Shown here: positions 9,731 through 18,488 of the stretch, one piece after another
How positions within the stretch are numbered: the first letter of the stretch is position 1
Layout: every line of letters begins with the position of its first letter
From: Geomonas limicola
GTDB taxonomy: Bacteria; Desulfobacterota; Desulfuromonadia; Geobacterales; Geobacteraceae
Direction: 5' to 3'
Assembly: GCF_014193675.1 (NCBI RefSeq)
Contig: NZ_BLXZ01000002.1
Span: 704,224 to 768,223, forward strand
Length of the DNA stretch: 64,000 nt
Translations under genes and position numbers: made by a program
Notes under the pieces: generated by a model
Told to the model about the DNA's origin: nothing
What the model saw: the letters and a program-made list of their open reading frames with translations, nothing else
Databases searched by the model: none

Positions 9731-10873
9731 ATGAAAACAGCCGTATCGAAGAAGTTAAGCAGCTTGCCAAGCAGGTATCGCATAGCACTCCTCATGGGAT
9801 TATTGGTTGTTATTGCCTTCGGCGTTGTTTTTGGAAAAGAACAGAAACCACTGCCTGCTGATGCGGCCCATCCTCGTATGGTCCGCGCCTTTACGGTGGG
9901 GTCTGCCGGGAGTTACTCGATGGAATATACCGGAGTGATTCACGCTCGCACGGAAAGCGATCTCGGTTTTCGCGTGCCCGGCAAGATTATAGAGAAACTC
10001 GTCAAGGCAGGAGAACACGTCAAACGCGGACAGGCTCTGATGCAACTTGATCCAACAGACCTGCGTCTGGCCACAACAGCGGCCAGAGAGGCGGTCGAAG
10101 CGGCCCGGGCACAGAACAAACGCGCCCTCGCCGATGAACTGCGCCAACGTGGGCTCGTCGCTATGAAAGCGGTATCGGTACAGGAATACGAACAGGCCAA
10201 ATCAGCAGCAGACGCAACAACCGCACAACTAAATTCGGCTATTGCGTACTCGAAACAACTGGAAAACCAGGCTAGCTACGCCGTTCTCCGGGCCGATGGA
10301 GATGGCATCGTCACAGAGACCCTTGCCGATGTCGGACAGGTCGTGGGTGCGGGCACTGTGGTGGTTCGCCTCGCTCAGGACGGTGCACGCGAAGCAGTGG
10401 TCAACCTTCCCGAGGGGAATGAGAAACTTGCAGGATCTATGGCCATCGCCTCCCTTTATGCCGATCCGGCTCAGAGCTTCACTGCTAGGCTGCGCGAATT
10501 ATCCGCTATGGCCGACCCTCTCACCCGAACCTACCAGGCACGCTACACACTGGGTGGTGTCGGGGCAAGCGCTCCTCTCGGTGCCACAGTGACGATTCAC
10601 CTGGATGGAGAGATCGCCCGTGGCACGATGCAGCAGTTCACGATTCCGGTAGGCGCACTGTATGACGGCGGCACCGGCACGAGTGTGTGGGTGATTAATT
10701 CCAATACCTCGACATTATCGCGACGACCGGTCGAGGTGGCGAAGCTCGGCAGTGAGACAGCGCTGGTGAGCAAGGGCCTCAGGCCGGGAGAGCAAATTCT
10801 CGCGCTCGGTGCTCACCTCGTCAAGGAAGGGGAAAAAGTAACTATCCTCTCCGTCCCGGCGAAGGAGCAGTAA
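9731..10873 (+). CDS. RND efflux membrane fusion protein (HlyD/AcrA type)
   Basis: A 380-residue periplasmic adaptor of a tripartite efflux pump. It has one N-terminal membrane anchor (about residues 20-38, IALLMGLLVVIAFGVVFG). The lipoyl half-motif GFRVPGKIIEKLVKAGEHVKRGQALMQLD follows at about 78-106. A coiled-coil hairpin (about 108-175) comes next, then the second lipoyl half with DGIVTETLADVGQVVGAGT and a beta-barrel region. It starts the operon, with three bases between its stop and the RND permease. Expression is probably controlled by operator O3. The substrate is unknown, but the NemR-like repressor suggests reactive or aromatic electrophiles. Confidence 0.93.
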   Translation: MKTAVSKKLSSLPSRYRIALLMGLLVVIAFGVVFGKEQKPLPADAAHPRMVRAFTVGSAGSYSMEYTGVIHARTESDLGFRVPGKIIEKLVKAGEHVKRGQALMQLDPTDLRLATTAAREAVEAARAQNKRALADELRQRGLVAMKAVSVQEYEQAKSAADATTAQLNSAIAYSKQLENQASYAVLRADGDGIVTETLADVGQVVGAGTVVVRLAQDGAREAVVNLPEGNEKLAGSMAIASLYADPAQSFTARLRELSAMADPLTRTYQARYTLGGVGASAPLGATVTIHLDGEIARGTMQQFTIPVGALYDGGTGTSVWVINSNTSTLSRRPVEVAKLGSETALVSKGLRPGEQILALGAHLVKEGEKVTILSVPAKEQ

Positions 10874-10875
10874 AC

Positions 10876-13800
10876 ATGACCCACTTCAATCTATCCGCGT
10901 TCGCAGTCCGCGAACGCGCCATTACCCTGTTTTTGATTATTGCCGTCATGGCGGCCGGTGTATATGCCTTCCTGCACCTGGGACGTGCGGAAGACCCCAA
11001 GTTCACAGTGAAAACCATGACGGTAACAGCCCTGTGGCCTGGGGCCACCGCACGGGAAATGCAGGAGCAGGTGGCAGATCGGCTGGAGAAACGTCTCCAG
11101 GAGCTTGAGTATTACGACCGGGTGGAAACCGTCGCTTCCCCCGGAATGATCTTGATGAAACTCTATCTGAAAGACACTACGGCTCCCAAGGACGTTCCGG
11201 AGGAATTCTACCAGGCACGAAAAAAGCTGGGTGACGAAAAGATCCGTCTGCCGCAGGGCGTGATCGGCCCGATTCTGAACGACGAGTTTTCCGATGTGTA
11301 TTTCTCCATGTACTCGCTGTCGGCAAAGGGGCTGCCCCACCGCCAGCTCGTGCTTGAGGCGGAAGCGCTTCGCCAGCGTTTTTCCCGGATAGACGGCGTG
11401 GAGAAAGTCACCATTCTTGGCGAGCAGGATCCGAAAATCTATGTCGAGATTTCCTATAAACGTCTGGCAACGCTTGGCGTAAAGGCGACCGATTTGTTTC
11501 GTGCCTTGCAAACCCAAAACGATGTGACTCCTTCAGGCTTTGTGGATACGGCTGGACCGCGTGTCTATCTGCGGCTCGACGGCGCCCTCAACGGAGTGGA
11601 AGCCGTCAAGGCGATTCCGGTGGCAAGCGGCGGAAAACTGCTGAAAATCGGCGATGTGGCCGAGGTGATCCGAGGGTATGAAGATCCGGCTTCAAAGCAG
11701 ATACGTAACCAGGGAGAGCCTTCGCTCGTCCTGGCCCTGGTGATGAAAAAAGGCTTCAACGGTCTAACTCTGGGCAACCTGCTGAAAGCCGAAGAGACGG
11801 CAATTCGCAAGGAACTGCCCGTTGGTTTGACGCTGTCAAAGGTATCGGATCAGTCCCACGTCATTTCCGAGGCCATTGGCGAATTCATGCTCAAATTCGT
11901 GGTTGCCCTTGCCGTTGTCATTGTGGTGAGCCTGGCAACGATGGGGTTCCGGGTCGGAATCGTCGTGGCTGCCGCTGTGCCGCTTACCCTTGCCGCCGTG
12001 TTCGTCATCATGCTGATCACTGGCAGGGATTTTGACCGAATCACCCTGGGGGCGTTGATCATTTCGCTGGGACTGCTGGTGGACGACGCCATCATCGCCA
12101 TTGAGATGATGGTGGTCAAAATGGAACAGGACTGGGATCGAATCGAGGCAGCGACCTTTGCCTGGATATCGACGGCCGGCCCCATGCTTTCCGGCACATT
12201 GGTTACCATAGTCGGCTTCCTGCCGGTCGGCTTTGCCAAATCAACGGCAGGCGAATATGCGGGCAACATATTCTGGGTAGTGGCATTCGCATTGATCACC
12301 TCGTGGTTTGTTGCCGTCATCTTTACCCCCTATCTGGGCGTCAAGCTCCTGCCCAATATCAAGCCGATTGCGGGAGGTCATGAAGCCATTTATAACACGC
12401 CGAACTACCGGCGGCTTCGCCATATGGTGCGGCTGGTGGTCGATCATAAATGGATCGCTGCCGGGGTTACCGTTGTGCTTTTTATGTTGTCCGTGGTCGG
12501 CATGGGGTTTGTTGAAAAACAGTTTTTCCCCAACTCGGATCGCCCGGAATTGACGGTCGACGTCAACCTTCCTCCGGGCAGCGCCTTTGCCGCCACCGAT
12601 AAAACCGCGAAAAACATCGAAAAAGCGATTATGGCCGAGCCGGAGGCCAGCCTGGTCACCAGTTATATCGGCCAGGGTATGCCACGCTTCATATTGCCGA
12701 CGAATCCGGAACTGCCCAACCCGGCCTATGCCCAGATCGTGGTGCTGACCCAAAGCTCGGCAGCGCGTGATGCGCTCAAGAAAAAGCTGCGCACGCGCGT
12801 TGACCAGGGTGCGTTTCCGGAAGCGCGGGTGAGAGTGAAACAGTTCGTGTTCGGCCCGCCCGTGCCTTTTCCGGTGCTCTTCCGCATCATGGGGCCGGAC
12901 CCGAACGAACTGCGCCGGATTGCTCGTGAGGCAAAAGCTATCATGATGGGAAATCCGAACGTGCGTGATGTACATCTGGATTGGGGCGAGTTGACTCCGA
13001 GCCAGCGTCTGGTGCTTGACCAGGATCGTCTGCGCCTGCTCGGCCTTACGCCGCAGGAAACCGGGCTTCAATTACAGGCTATTTTAAACGGTGCGCCCAC
13101 CACGCAGATGCGGGACGGTATCCGCTCGGTCGATGTCGTAGTTCGCGCTCCCGGTTCCGAACGCCACAGCCTGGAAAACCTGGCCAATGTTTCCCTGACA
13201 ACCAGAGACGGGCGCGCGATCCCGTTGTCGCAACTGGCACATTTTGAATCCCGTATGGAAGATCCGCTACTGAAACGTTACAACCGCGAACCGTATATCT
13301 CTGTTCAGGCGGATGCTGTCGACGGAGTTCAACCACCGGATGTAACGGCCCAGATTCTTCCCAAGCTGGCAAAGCTGAAGGCATCCCTTCCCGTGGGATA
13401 CCGCATAGAAACAGGTGGCTCCGTGGAAGAGAGCAAGAAGGCCGATACGGCGCTTGGCAAGCTTTTCCCTCTAATGGTGCTGCTTATGCTGGTAATCATC
13501 ATGATTCAGGTGAGGTCGTTTGCGGCTATGTTTCTGGTGTTTGCCACGGCTCCGCTTGGCCTGGTGGGGGCTGTGCCGACCATGCTCCTATTCCATCAGC
13601 CGTTCGGCTTCAATGCAATTCTGGGATTGATCGGGCTGGCGGGCATCATTATGCGCAACACGCTGATTCTCGTCGATCAGATCAAGCAAGACCAGAAAGC
13701 GGGACTGGGCGATTACGATGCCATCGTGGAATCAACCGTACGCCGGGCTCGACCGGTCGTTCTGACCGCCGTGGCTGCCATGCTTGCCTTTATTCCGCTG

Positions 13801-13971
13801 ACGTTTTCCAGCTTCTGGGGATCAATGGCCTATGTGCTGATCGGCGGAGTCGGGGTCGGTACGATTCTGACCCTGCTCTTCCTGCCGGCGCTCTACGCAA
13901 TCTGTTTCAAAGTAAAGCATCCCCAAACCGGCGCAGAGGAAGGAGGACGTGCATGTTCCGTAGAACTGTAA
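10876..13971 (+). CDS. RND family efflux permease
   Basis: A 1031-residue inner-membrane proton antiporter of the AcrB/HAE superfamily, of normal length, with two repeats of six membrane helices and large periplasmic loops. TM4 has LGLLVDDAIIAIEMM, and the adjacent aspartates (about residues 403-404) form the proton relay. The second half has GLIGLAGIIMRNTLILVDQI where AcrB-type pumps usually carry a lysine-bearing helix. The family's relay lysine is not obvious here, as in some RND branches. It is preceded by the adaptor gene and overlaps the outer-membrane factor gene by 19 bases. It likely exports small organic compounds. Whether it belongs to a multidrug or solvent subgroup cannot be told. 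Confidence 0.93.
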   Translation: MTHFNLSAFAVRERAITLFLIIAVMAAGVYAFLHLGRAEDPKFTVKTMTVTALWPGATAREMQEQVADRLEKRLQELEYYDRVETVASPGMILMKLYLKDTTAPKDVPEEFYQARKKLGDEKIRLPQGVIGPILNDEFSDVYFSMYSLSAKGLPHRQLVLEAEALRQRFSRIDGVEKVTILGEQDPKIYVEISYKRLATLGVKATDLFRALQTQNDVTPSGFVDTAGPRVYLRLDGALNGVEAVKAIPVASGGKLLKIGDVAEVIRGYEDPASKQIRNQGEPSLVLALVMKKGFNGLTLGNLLKAEETAIRKELPVGLTLSKVSDQSHVISEAIGEFMLKFVVALAVVIVVSLATMGFRVGIVVAAAVPLTLAAVFVIMLITGRDFDRITLGALIISLGLLVDDAIIAIEMMVVKMEQDWDRIEAATFAWISTAGPMLSGTLVTIVGFLPVGFAKSTAGEYAGNIFWVVAFALITSWFVAVIFTPYLGVKLLPNIKPIAGGHEAIYNTPNYRRLRHMVRLVVDHKWIAAGVTVVLFMLSVVGMGFVEKQFFPNSDRPELTVDVNLPPGSAFAATDKTAKNIEKAIMAEPEASLVTSYIGQGMPRFILPTNPELPNPAYAQIVVLTQSSAARDALKKKLRTRVDQGAFPEARVRVKQFVFGPPVPFPVLFRIMGPDPNELRRIAREAKAIMMGNPNVRDVHLDWGELTPSQRLVLDQDRLRLLGLTPQETGLQLQAILNGAPTTQMRDGIRSVDVVVRAPGSERHSLENLANVSLTTRDGRAIPLSQLAHFESRMEDPLLKRYNREPYISVQADAVDGVQPPDVTAQILPKLAKLKASLPVGYRIETGGSVEESKKADTALGKLFPLMVLLMLVIIMIQVRSFAAMFLVFATAPLGLVGAVPTMLLFHQPFGFNAILGLIGLAGIIMRNTLILVDQIKQDQKAGLGDYDAIVESTVRRARPVVLTAVAAMLAFIPLTFSSFWGSMAYVLIGGVGVGTILTLLFLPALYAICFKVKHPQTGAEEGGRACSVEL

Positions 13972-15365
13972 TCCTGAGCATCGTCATCGTCTGCCTGGCC
14001 GGTTGCAGCAGCATGGCACCCAACTACAGACGGCCCGAAGCGCCGGTGGCAGCCGCCTGGCCCACCGGCCCGGCCTACAAGAACAACACCTCGGTGTCCG
14101 GCAAAGCGGTTGCCACAGATCTGAAGTGGCGCAATTTTTTCGTCGGGCCGCAACTGCAAAAGCTGATCGGTCTCGCCTTGGCCAATAACCGTGACCTCCG
14201 CGTGGCTGCGCTGAACGTGGAAAAATCGCGAGCCCAGTTCCGGATACAGAGGGCCGATATGTTGCCGACTGTCGCTGCCGCCGGCAGTGGCGCGGTGCAG
14301 CGGCTCCCGGCGGCTGTATCCCCCAGCGGGCAAGACATGATTGCCCGTAACTACAACCTGAGCCTTGGGTTGAGCAGCTACGAGATCGATCTGTTCGGCC
14401 GCGTCCAGAGTCTGAAAGATCAGGCCCTGGAGCAGTATCTCGCCACCGAACAGGCGCGCAAGAGCGTTCAGATCAGCCTGGTAGCCGAGGTGGCCAACAA
14501 CTATCTTGCCCTGGCCGCCGATAGGGAACGGCTGAAACTGGCTCTTGACACCCTTGAAAGTCAACAGGCTTCCTACCGGCTGGTCCAGAGCCGCTTTACC
14601 GCCGGAGCCTCGTCGGAACTGGACCTGCGGCAGGCCCAGACCGGCGTTGAAACAGCCAGGGTGGATGTAGCACGTTACACCACCCTGGTAGCCCAGGAGG
14701 AAAACTTGCTGACCCTGGTTGTTGGCGATCAGGTTCCGACTGAGCTCTTGCCCACCGGATTCGATGCTGTGGGAACTCTGCGGGAACTGGCGGCCGGAGT
14801 GCCGTCCGAGGTGCTCCAGCGTCGTCCGGATGTCATGCAGGCCGAACTGCTTTTGAAGGCTGCCAACGCCAACATCGGAGCGGCCCGGGCCGCCTTCTTT
14901 CCGCGTATCACCCTGAATACCAGCATTGGAACATCCAGCGATCAACTGACCGGACTGTTCTCGCCCGGCTCCCTTGCCTGGGGATTTGCCCCGCAGTTCA
15001 CCCTGCCGATTTTCGATTACGGCAGGAACACGGCTGGCCTGACAGCGGCCGAGCTCGACCGGGATATTTATCTGACCCGTTATGAAAAGGTGATCCAGAA
15101 CGCCTTTCGGGAAGTAGCCGACGCTCTGGCCCAAAACGGGACGGTGGGAGAACAGCTACAGGCGCAACAGTCGCTCACCGAAGCCACCTCCGAGAGCTAC
15201 CGGCTGTCACGGGCACGCTATGACAGCGGCTACAGCAGCTATCTGAACGTACTGGATTCGCAGCGCTCGCTGTACGGCGCCCAGCTGGGGCTGATCAGCG
15301 TCGTCTTTGCACGGCTCGCCAATCAGATCACGCTCTACAAAGTGCTGGGTGGAGGAAGCGAGTAG
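13953..15365 (+). CDS. Outer-membrane factor lipoprotein (NodT/TolC family)
   Basis: A 470-residue outer-membrane channel. The signal sequence ends in the lipobox LAGC (about residues 14-17), so the mature N-terminus is a lipid-anchored cysteine. Two repeats of the OEP domain follow, including ASSELDLRQAQTGVETARVDVARYTTLVAQEENLLTLVVG in the first and YDSGYSSYLNVLDSQRSL in the second. The gene overlaps the permease end by 19 bases, and its Shine-Dalgarno AGGAAGGAGG lies inside the permease gene. This points to translational coupling of the third component of the pump. Confidence 0.93.
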   Translation: MFRRTVILSIVIVCLAGCSSMAPNYRRPEAPVAAAWPTGPAYKNNTSVSGKAVATDLKWRNFFVGPQLQKLIGLALANNRDLRVAALNVEKSRAQFRIQRADMLPTVAAAGSGAVQRLPAAVSPSGQDMIARNYNLSLGLSSYEIDLFGRVQSLKDQALEQYLATEQARKSVQISLVAEVANNYLALAADRERLKLALDTLESQQASYRLVQSRFTAGASSELDLRQAQTGVETARVDVARYTTLVAQEENLLTLVVGDQVPTELLPTGFDAVGTLRELAAGVPSEVLQRRPDVMQAELLLKAANANIGAARAAFFPRITLNTSIGTSSDQLTGLFSPGSLAWGFAPQFTLPIFDYGRNTAGLTAAELDRDIYLTRYEKVIQNAFREVADALAQNGTVGEQLQAQQSLTEATSESYRLSRARYDSGYSSYLNVLDSQRSLYGAQLGLISVVFARLANQITLYKVLGGGSE

Positions 15366-15497
15366 AGTAGTAACTACAAATTCAGGGCGGTAACCACACG
15401 CGTCAGCTGCATTGATACGTTTTATCCAAAATAAACAAAAGGGCAGCAAATCCTTTAGAGCCGCAGTTTCACATCTTCTAGGTACAAAGGAGCTAAA

Positions 15498-16571
15498 ATG
15501 AAGACTCTGTTCGATCCAATCACCATTGCCGGAATGAAGCTAAAAAACCGTATTGTCCGTTCCGCCACCTACGACGGTTTTTCCGACCAGCAAGGGCGCC
15601 CGACGGCGAGGCTCTACAAGGTTTACGAGGATCTTGCCAAAGGAGGAGTGGGAGCCATGATCACTGGCCTTACCTCGGTAAGCGACTCGGAACCGCTTGA
15701 GAGCGGCCAGATGTCCATCCGTGACGATTCTTTCATCCCCGATTATAGGATCATGACTAATGCGGTACACAAGCACGGAGCCGCAATCATCCTACAGCTC
15801 GCCTGCATAGGGTCCCAGAGCTACCACGACGCTGGGGAAAAACCGGTTTGGGGTCCCAGTGCCGTCGAAGACCTCGTCTTTAACAAGACGCCTCGGGAAA
15901 TGGGCCGGGAAGAGATCGCCCGCATGCAGGCGGACTTCGCGATGGGGGCAAGCAGAGCAAAACAGGCCGGATTCGACGCGGTGCAACTCCACTTAGCTCA
16001 CGGGTATCTGCTGAGCAGGTTCCTGACCCCCTACTACAATCGACGCAGCGACGAGTACGGCGGCTCCATAGAGAACAGGGGGCGTGCGATTTTTGAAACC
16101 TGCCGTGCAGTACGCGAGAAGGTGGGACCGTCGTTCCCGGTTCTGGTCAAGATCAACAGTGAAGACTTCATAGAGCAAGGGATGACCTTCGAGGAGTGCC
16201 GATTCATCTGCAAAGGACTTGTCACCCTGGGGATTGACGCCATCGAGGTTAGCGGAGGGTATGTGTCGTCACCGCCAAGCATGGGGCCGTGCCGAAAGGA
16301 AAATGAGTATTTTGGTGTGTATGCGGAGCAACTTGCCCTGGAACTCCCGATTCCGGTGATTGCGGTTGGGGGGAACCGCGACTTCGACGCCATGACCAGG
16401 ATTGTCCGGGAAAGCGGGGTTTCGGCAGTTTCCCTGTCCCGACCGCTGATCCGCGAGCCCAACCTGGTTGAGCGCTGGAAGGGAGGGGACTACGGTCGTG
16501 CGCTGTGCATTTCCTGCAACAAATGCTTCAAGCCAAATGGGACTGCTTGCGTGTTTAACAGGGAATCTTAG
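15498..16571 (+). CDS. NADH:flavin oxidoreductase, Old Yellow Enzyme family
   Basis: A 357-residue FMN-dependent TIM-barrel ene-reductase. The start is MKTLFDPITIAGMKLKNRIVRSA, typical of the family. The substrate-binding HxxH pair is H165 and H168 in QLHLAHGYL. The FMN-phosphate loop is AVGGNRDFDAM with SLSRPLI. The C-terminus has CISCNKCFKPNGTAC, a cysteine cluster like the short form of the iron-sulfur site in 2-enoate-reductase-like proteins. The separate C-terminal FAD/NAD domain is absent. AAAGGAG precedes the ATG. In E. coli the NemR regulon includes the ene-reductase NemA, so its place after a NemR-like repressor is suggestive. Confidence 0.9.
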   Translation: MKTLFDPITIAGMKLKNRIVRSATYDGFSDQQGRPTARLYKVYEDLAKGGVGAMITGLTSVSDSEPLESGQMSIRDDSFIPDYRIMTNAVHKHGAAIILQLACIGSQSYHDAGEKPVWGPSAVEDLVFNKTPREMGREEIARMQADFAMGASRAKQAGFDAVQLHLAHGYLLSRFLTPYYNRRSDEYGGSIENRGRAIFETCRAVREKVGPSFPVLVKINSEDFIEQGMTFEECRFICKGLVTLGIDAIEVSGGYVSSPPSMGPCRKENEYFGVYAEQLALELPIPVIAVGGNRDFDAMTRIVRESGVSAVSLSRPLIREPNLVERWKGGDYGRALCISCNKCFKPNGTACVFNRES

Positions 16572-16663
16572 CGGTGGCTCTACCCTGCACCGACGAATAT
16601 CTCCGCAACCTGGCTGAACTCAGTACCGTCTGCGGAATGAGTCCCTGCCCACGGGAGAACTAA

Positions 16664-17044
16664 ATGGATCAGATCAAAATTGGAGGAAATATCGAATTCG
16701 CTGTGGTGGAACAAACACCTGAGAAGGTTGTTGCCGAAATGCCCATTCAACCGGGCATTTTAAATCCCTATGGCTCGGTCTATGCGGGTGCAATCCTGTG
16801 GTTTGCGGATGTCACCGCCACAATATTGGTGTTGGGACCCTCACGTCCAACCGAGGGCATGGTCGGTTTTCCTCTTTGCATAACGCTGAACGCGAACTTT
16901 ACCGGCAACCAGAAAGTCGGGACGATGCGGGCTGTCGCTACTTTTGTCAAGAGGAGCAAAAAGGTCAACGTCGTGCGCACTACCGTCTTAGGAAAAAGCG
17001 ACCGGTTGATTGCCGATGTGATAACGAACCATGTGCCGGCATAG
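16664..17044 (+). CDS. PaaI/YbdB-like hotdog thioesterase
   Basis: A 126-residue single hotdog-fold protein. ILNPYGSVYAGAILWFADVTAT matches the family core, in which the helix after the Gly-rich turn carries an acidic catalytic residue (the Asp in FADV). Such enzymes hydrolyse acyl- or aroyl-CoA thioesters, often as housekeeping in aromatic or lipid metabolism. The ATG at 16664 follows GGGAGAAC. It lies 92 bases behind the ene-reductase. The family assignment is fair and the substrate unknown. Confidence 0.82.
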   Translation: MDQIKIGGNIEFAVVEQTPEKVVAEMPIQPGILNPYGSVYAGAILWFADVTATILVLGPSRPTEGMVGFPLCITLNANFTGNQKVGTMRAVATFVKRSKKVNVVRTTVLGKSDRLIADVITNHVPA

Positions 17045-17190
17045 TCCACGGACAACTTTAAGTCGGGCATCCAGCATCGGCGATTGCTCGCGGTGTACGC
17101 GGCAGTTCAATCAGACAAATAAACTTTCAACCTCGAATGGACGGTGGAATTTGCACACGTTCCAAACACACCAAAAAGAAAGGACACATC

Positions 17191-17949
17191 ATGCAACTGA
17201 ACAACAACACGATATTTATCACAGGCGGCGCTTCCGGGATCGGTCGAAGTCTTGCCGAGGCATTCCACAAGCTGGGTAACAAAGTCATCATCGCGGGTCG
17301 CCGCAAGGCTTTGCTCGACGAGGTCACTGCGGCCAATCCCGGCATGGAGGCCCTAGAGCTGAATGTGGCCGATCCGGTCAGCATCCATGCCGTGGCTCAA
17401 GCCCTGATCGCTCGTTACCCGACTCTTAATGTGCTAGTCAACAATGCGGGTATCATGCCCTTTGACGACGCGGGGGGGCAAATTGACGAAACGGTTTCGC
17501 GACGCCTGATCGATACCAACCTGCTGGGGCCGATCTGGCTGGCTTCGGCGCTGATCGAACATCTAAAGCGACAGCCTCGCGCCACGATTATCTATAATAC
17601 CTCGATCTTGGCCTATGTTCCGTTGGCTCCATCTGCGGTTTATTCCGCGACCAAGGCGGCCCTGCATTCCTATGCATTGTCTCAACGATTCATGCTGCGC
17701 GACACGAATGTGACCGTTCAGGAAATCGCACCACCCTGGGTGAACACTGATCTGATCAAAAAAAGTGACGATCCCCGCGCCATGCCGATCGATGTCTTCG
17801 TTGCCGAAACCATGCTGGGGTTGGCAACAGAAATTCCGGAAGTAATAGTAGATGCTGTCAGTATGTTGCGATCAAATCCCGGCCCTGGCGAACATGCGCT
17901 GATCAACAGCTTCAATGCGGACATGATTGCCAATCCGCCGCCCATGTAA
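17191..17949 (+). CDS. SDR family oxidoreductase, DltE-like
   Basis: A 252-residue classical SDR. TGGASGIG (about residues 10-17) binds the cofactor and NNAG lies near 86. The catalytic Ser is in NTSILAY (about 137) and YSATK (about 150-154) gives the YxxxK dyad. Its C-terminus lacks the usual PG-TP-xxVDGG pattern but has PPWVNTDL, as in DltE-like SDRs. The ATG at 17191 has AAAGGA nine bases upstream, and the frame further upstream shows no homologous sequence. It is the last gene of the metabolic island, followed by a perfect 18-bp hairpin. Confidence 0.88.
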   Translation: MQLNNNTIFITGGASGIGRSLAEAFHKLGNKVIIAGRRKALLDEVTAANPGMEALELNVADPVSIHAVAQALIARYPTLNVLVNNAGIMPFDDAGGQIDETVSRRLIDTNLLGPIWLASALIEHLKRQPRATIIYNTSILAYVPLAPSAVYSATKAALHSYALSQRFMLRDTNVTVQEIAPPWVNTDLIKKSDDPRAMPIDVFVAETMLGLATEIPEVIVDAVSMLRSNPGPGEHALINSFNADMIANPPPM

Positions 17950-18060
17950 GTCTGGCTATGAAAACAGGCTTCGATGGAAGCTAAGCTGAAACAAGGCAAA
18001 GGGAAGGGACGTGCCTTTAACTCGATGAATTTGAAATGGTGAATATTAGGTTGGGAAACC

Positions 18061-18105
18061 AACGGCAGCCGCTACGCTCGGGATACTAGCGTAGCGGCTG
18101 CCGTT
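18061..18105. terminator. Perfect 18-bp inverted repeat between island and defence genes
   Basis: Arms 18061-18078 and 18088-18105 are exact reverse complements around a 9-base loop. There is no U tract on either side. Convergent genes flank it (SDR on plus, DUF6527 fragment on minus), so a bidirectional transcription end is the simplest reading. Confidence 0.6.
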
Positions 18106-18120
18106 GTCGTTAAGGGCTGG

Positions 18121-18411
18121 CTATGATCTACACCAGTCAACAAATCTGCGCCAGAGTCTCCGCAACAGTGACTCGGCCTCGATTTTTTGCGCCTTTTGCC
18201 AGTTTACTGCCGCGATGTAGGCATCCTTATCAGCTTTGTCCTTTGCTCTGACTCGCTCGATCTGGTGGTGCGAGAGCCGGCGTGCCCAAACCACTCGATC
18301 CTCTTTAATCCAGTAATGGGATTTACATGAAAAATTCCAATTCCCAATTGACGGAGTCAGAGAGATCAATTCTCCTGTCTTGACCTGACCGTCGGAAGTC
18401 TTTATCCTCAC
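18121..18411 (-). pseudogene. DUF6527-like protein, probably N-terminally truncated
   Basis: A 96-residue frame from a GTG at 18411. The segment [34 protein letters not shown] is the recognisable C-terminal signature of DUF6527 proteins. In other bacteria these are often neighbours of ThiF-like E1 or protease-like genes, including ubiquitin-like conjugation cassettes. Full proteins have an upstream Cys-rich segment and a TPLxPxxW-type motif. Here an in-frame stop (TAG at 18418-18420) lies three codons before the GTG and that part is missing. The neighbouring frames just upstream do not supply it. No E1 or JAB partner gene is present. It may be a remnant, or a short variant starting at the GTG. 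Confidence 0.55.
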
Positions 18412-18488
18412 AAACTGCTACCGGTTCCTTGGGACAGAACCGGTTAGGCAGCATTCCCCTGATTTCAACTCACTCGTGGTGAAGCGGT

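Noticed and set aside
18061..18105. Integron attC site
   Set aside because: The stem is perfect and the required RYYYAAC and GTRRRY cores are absent.
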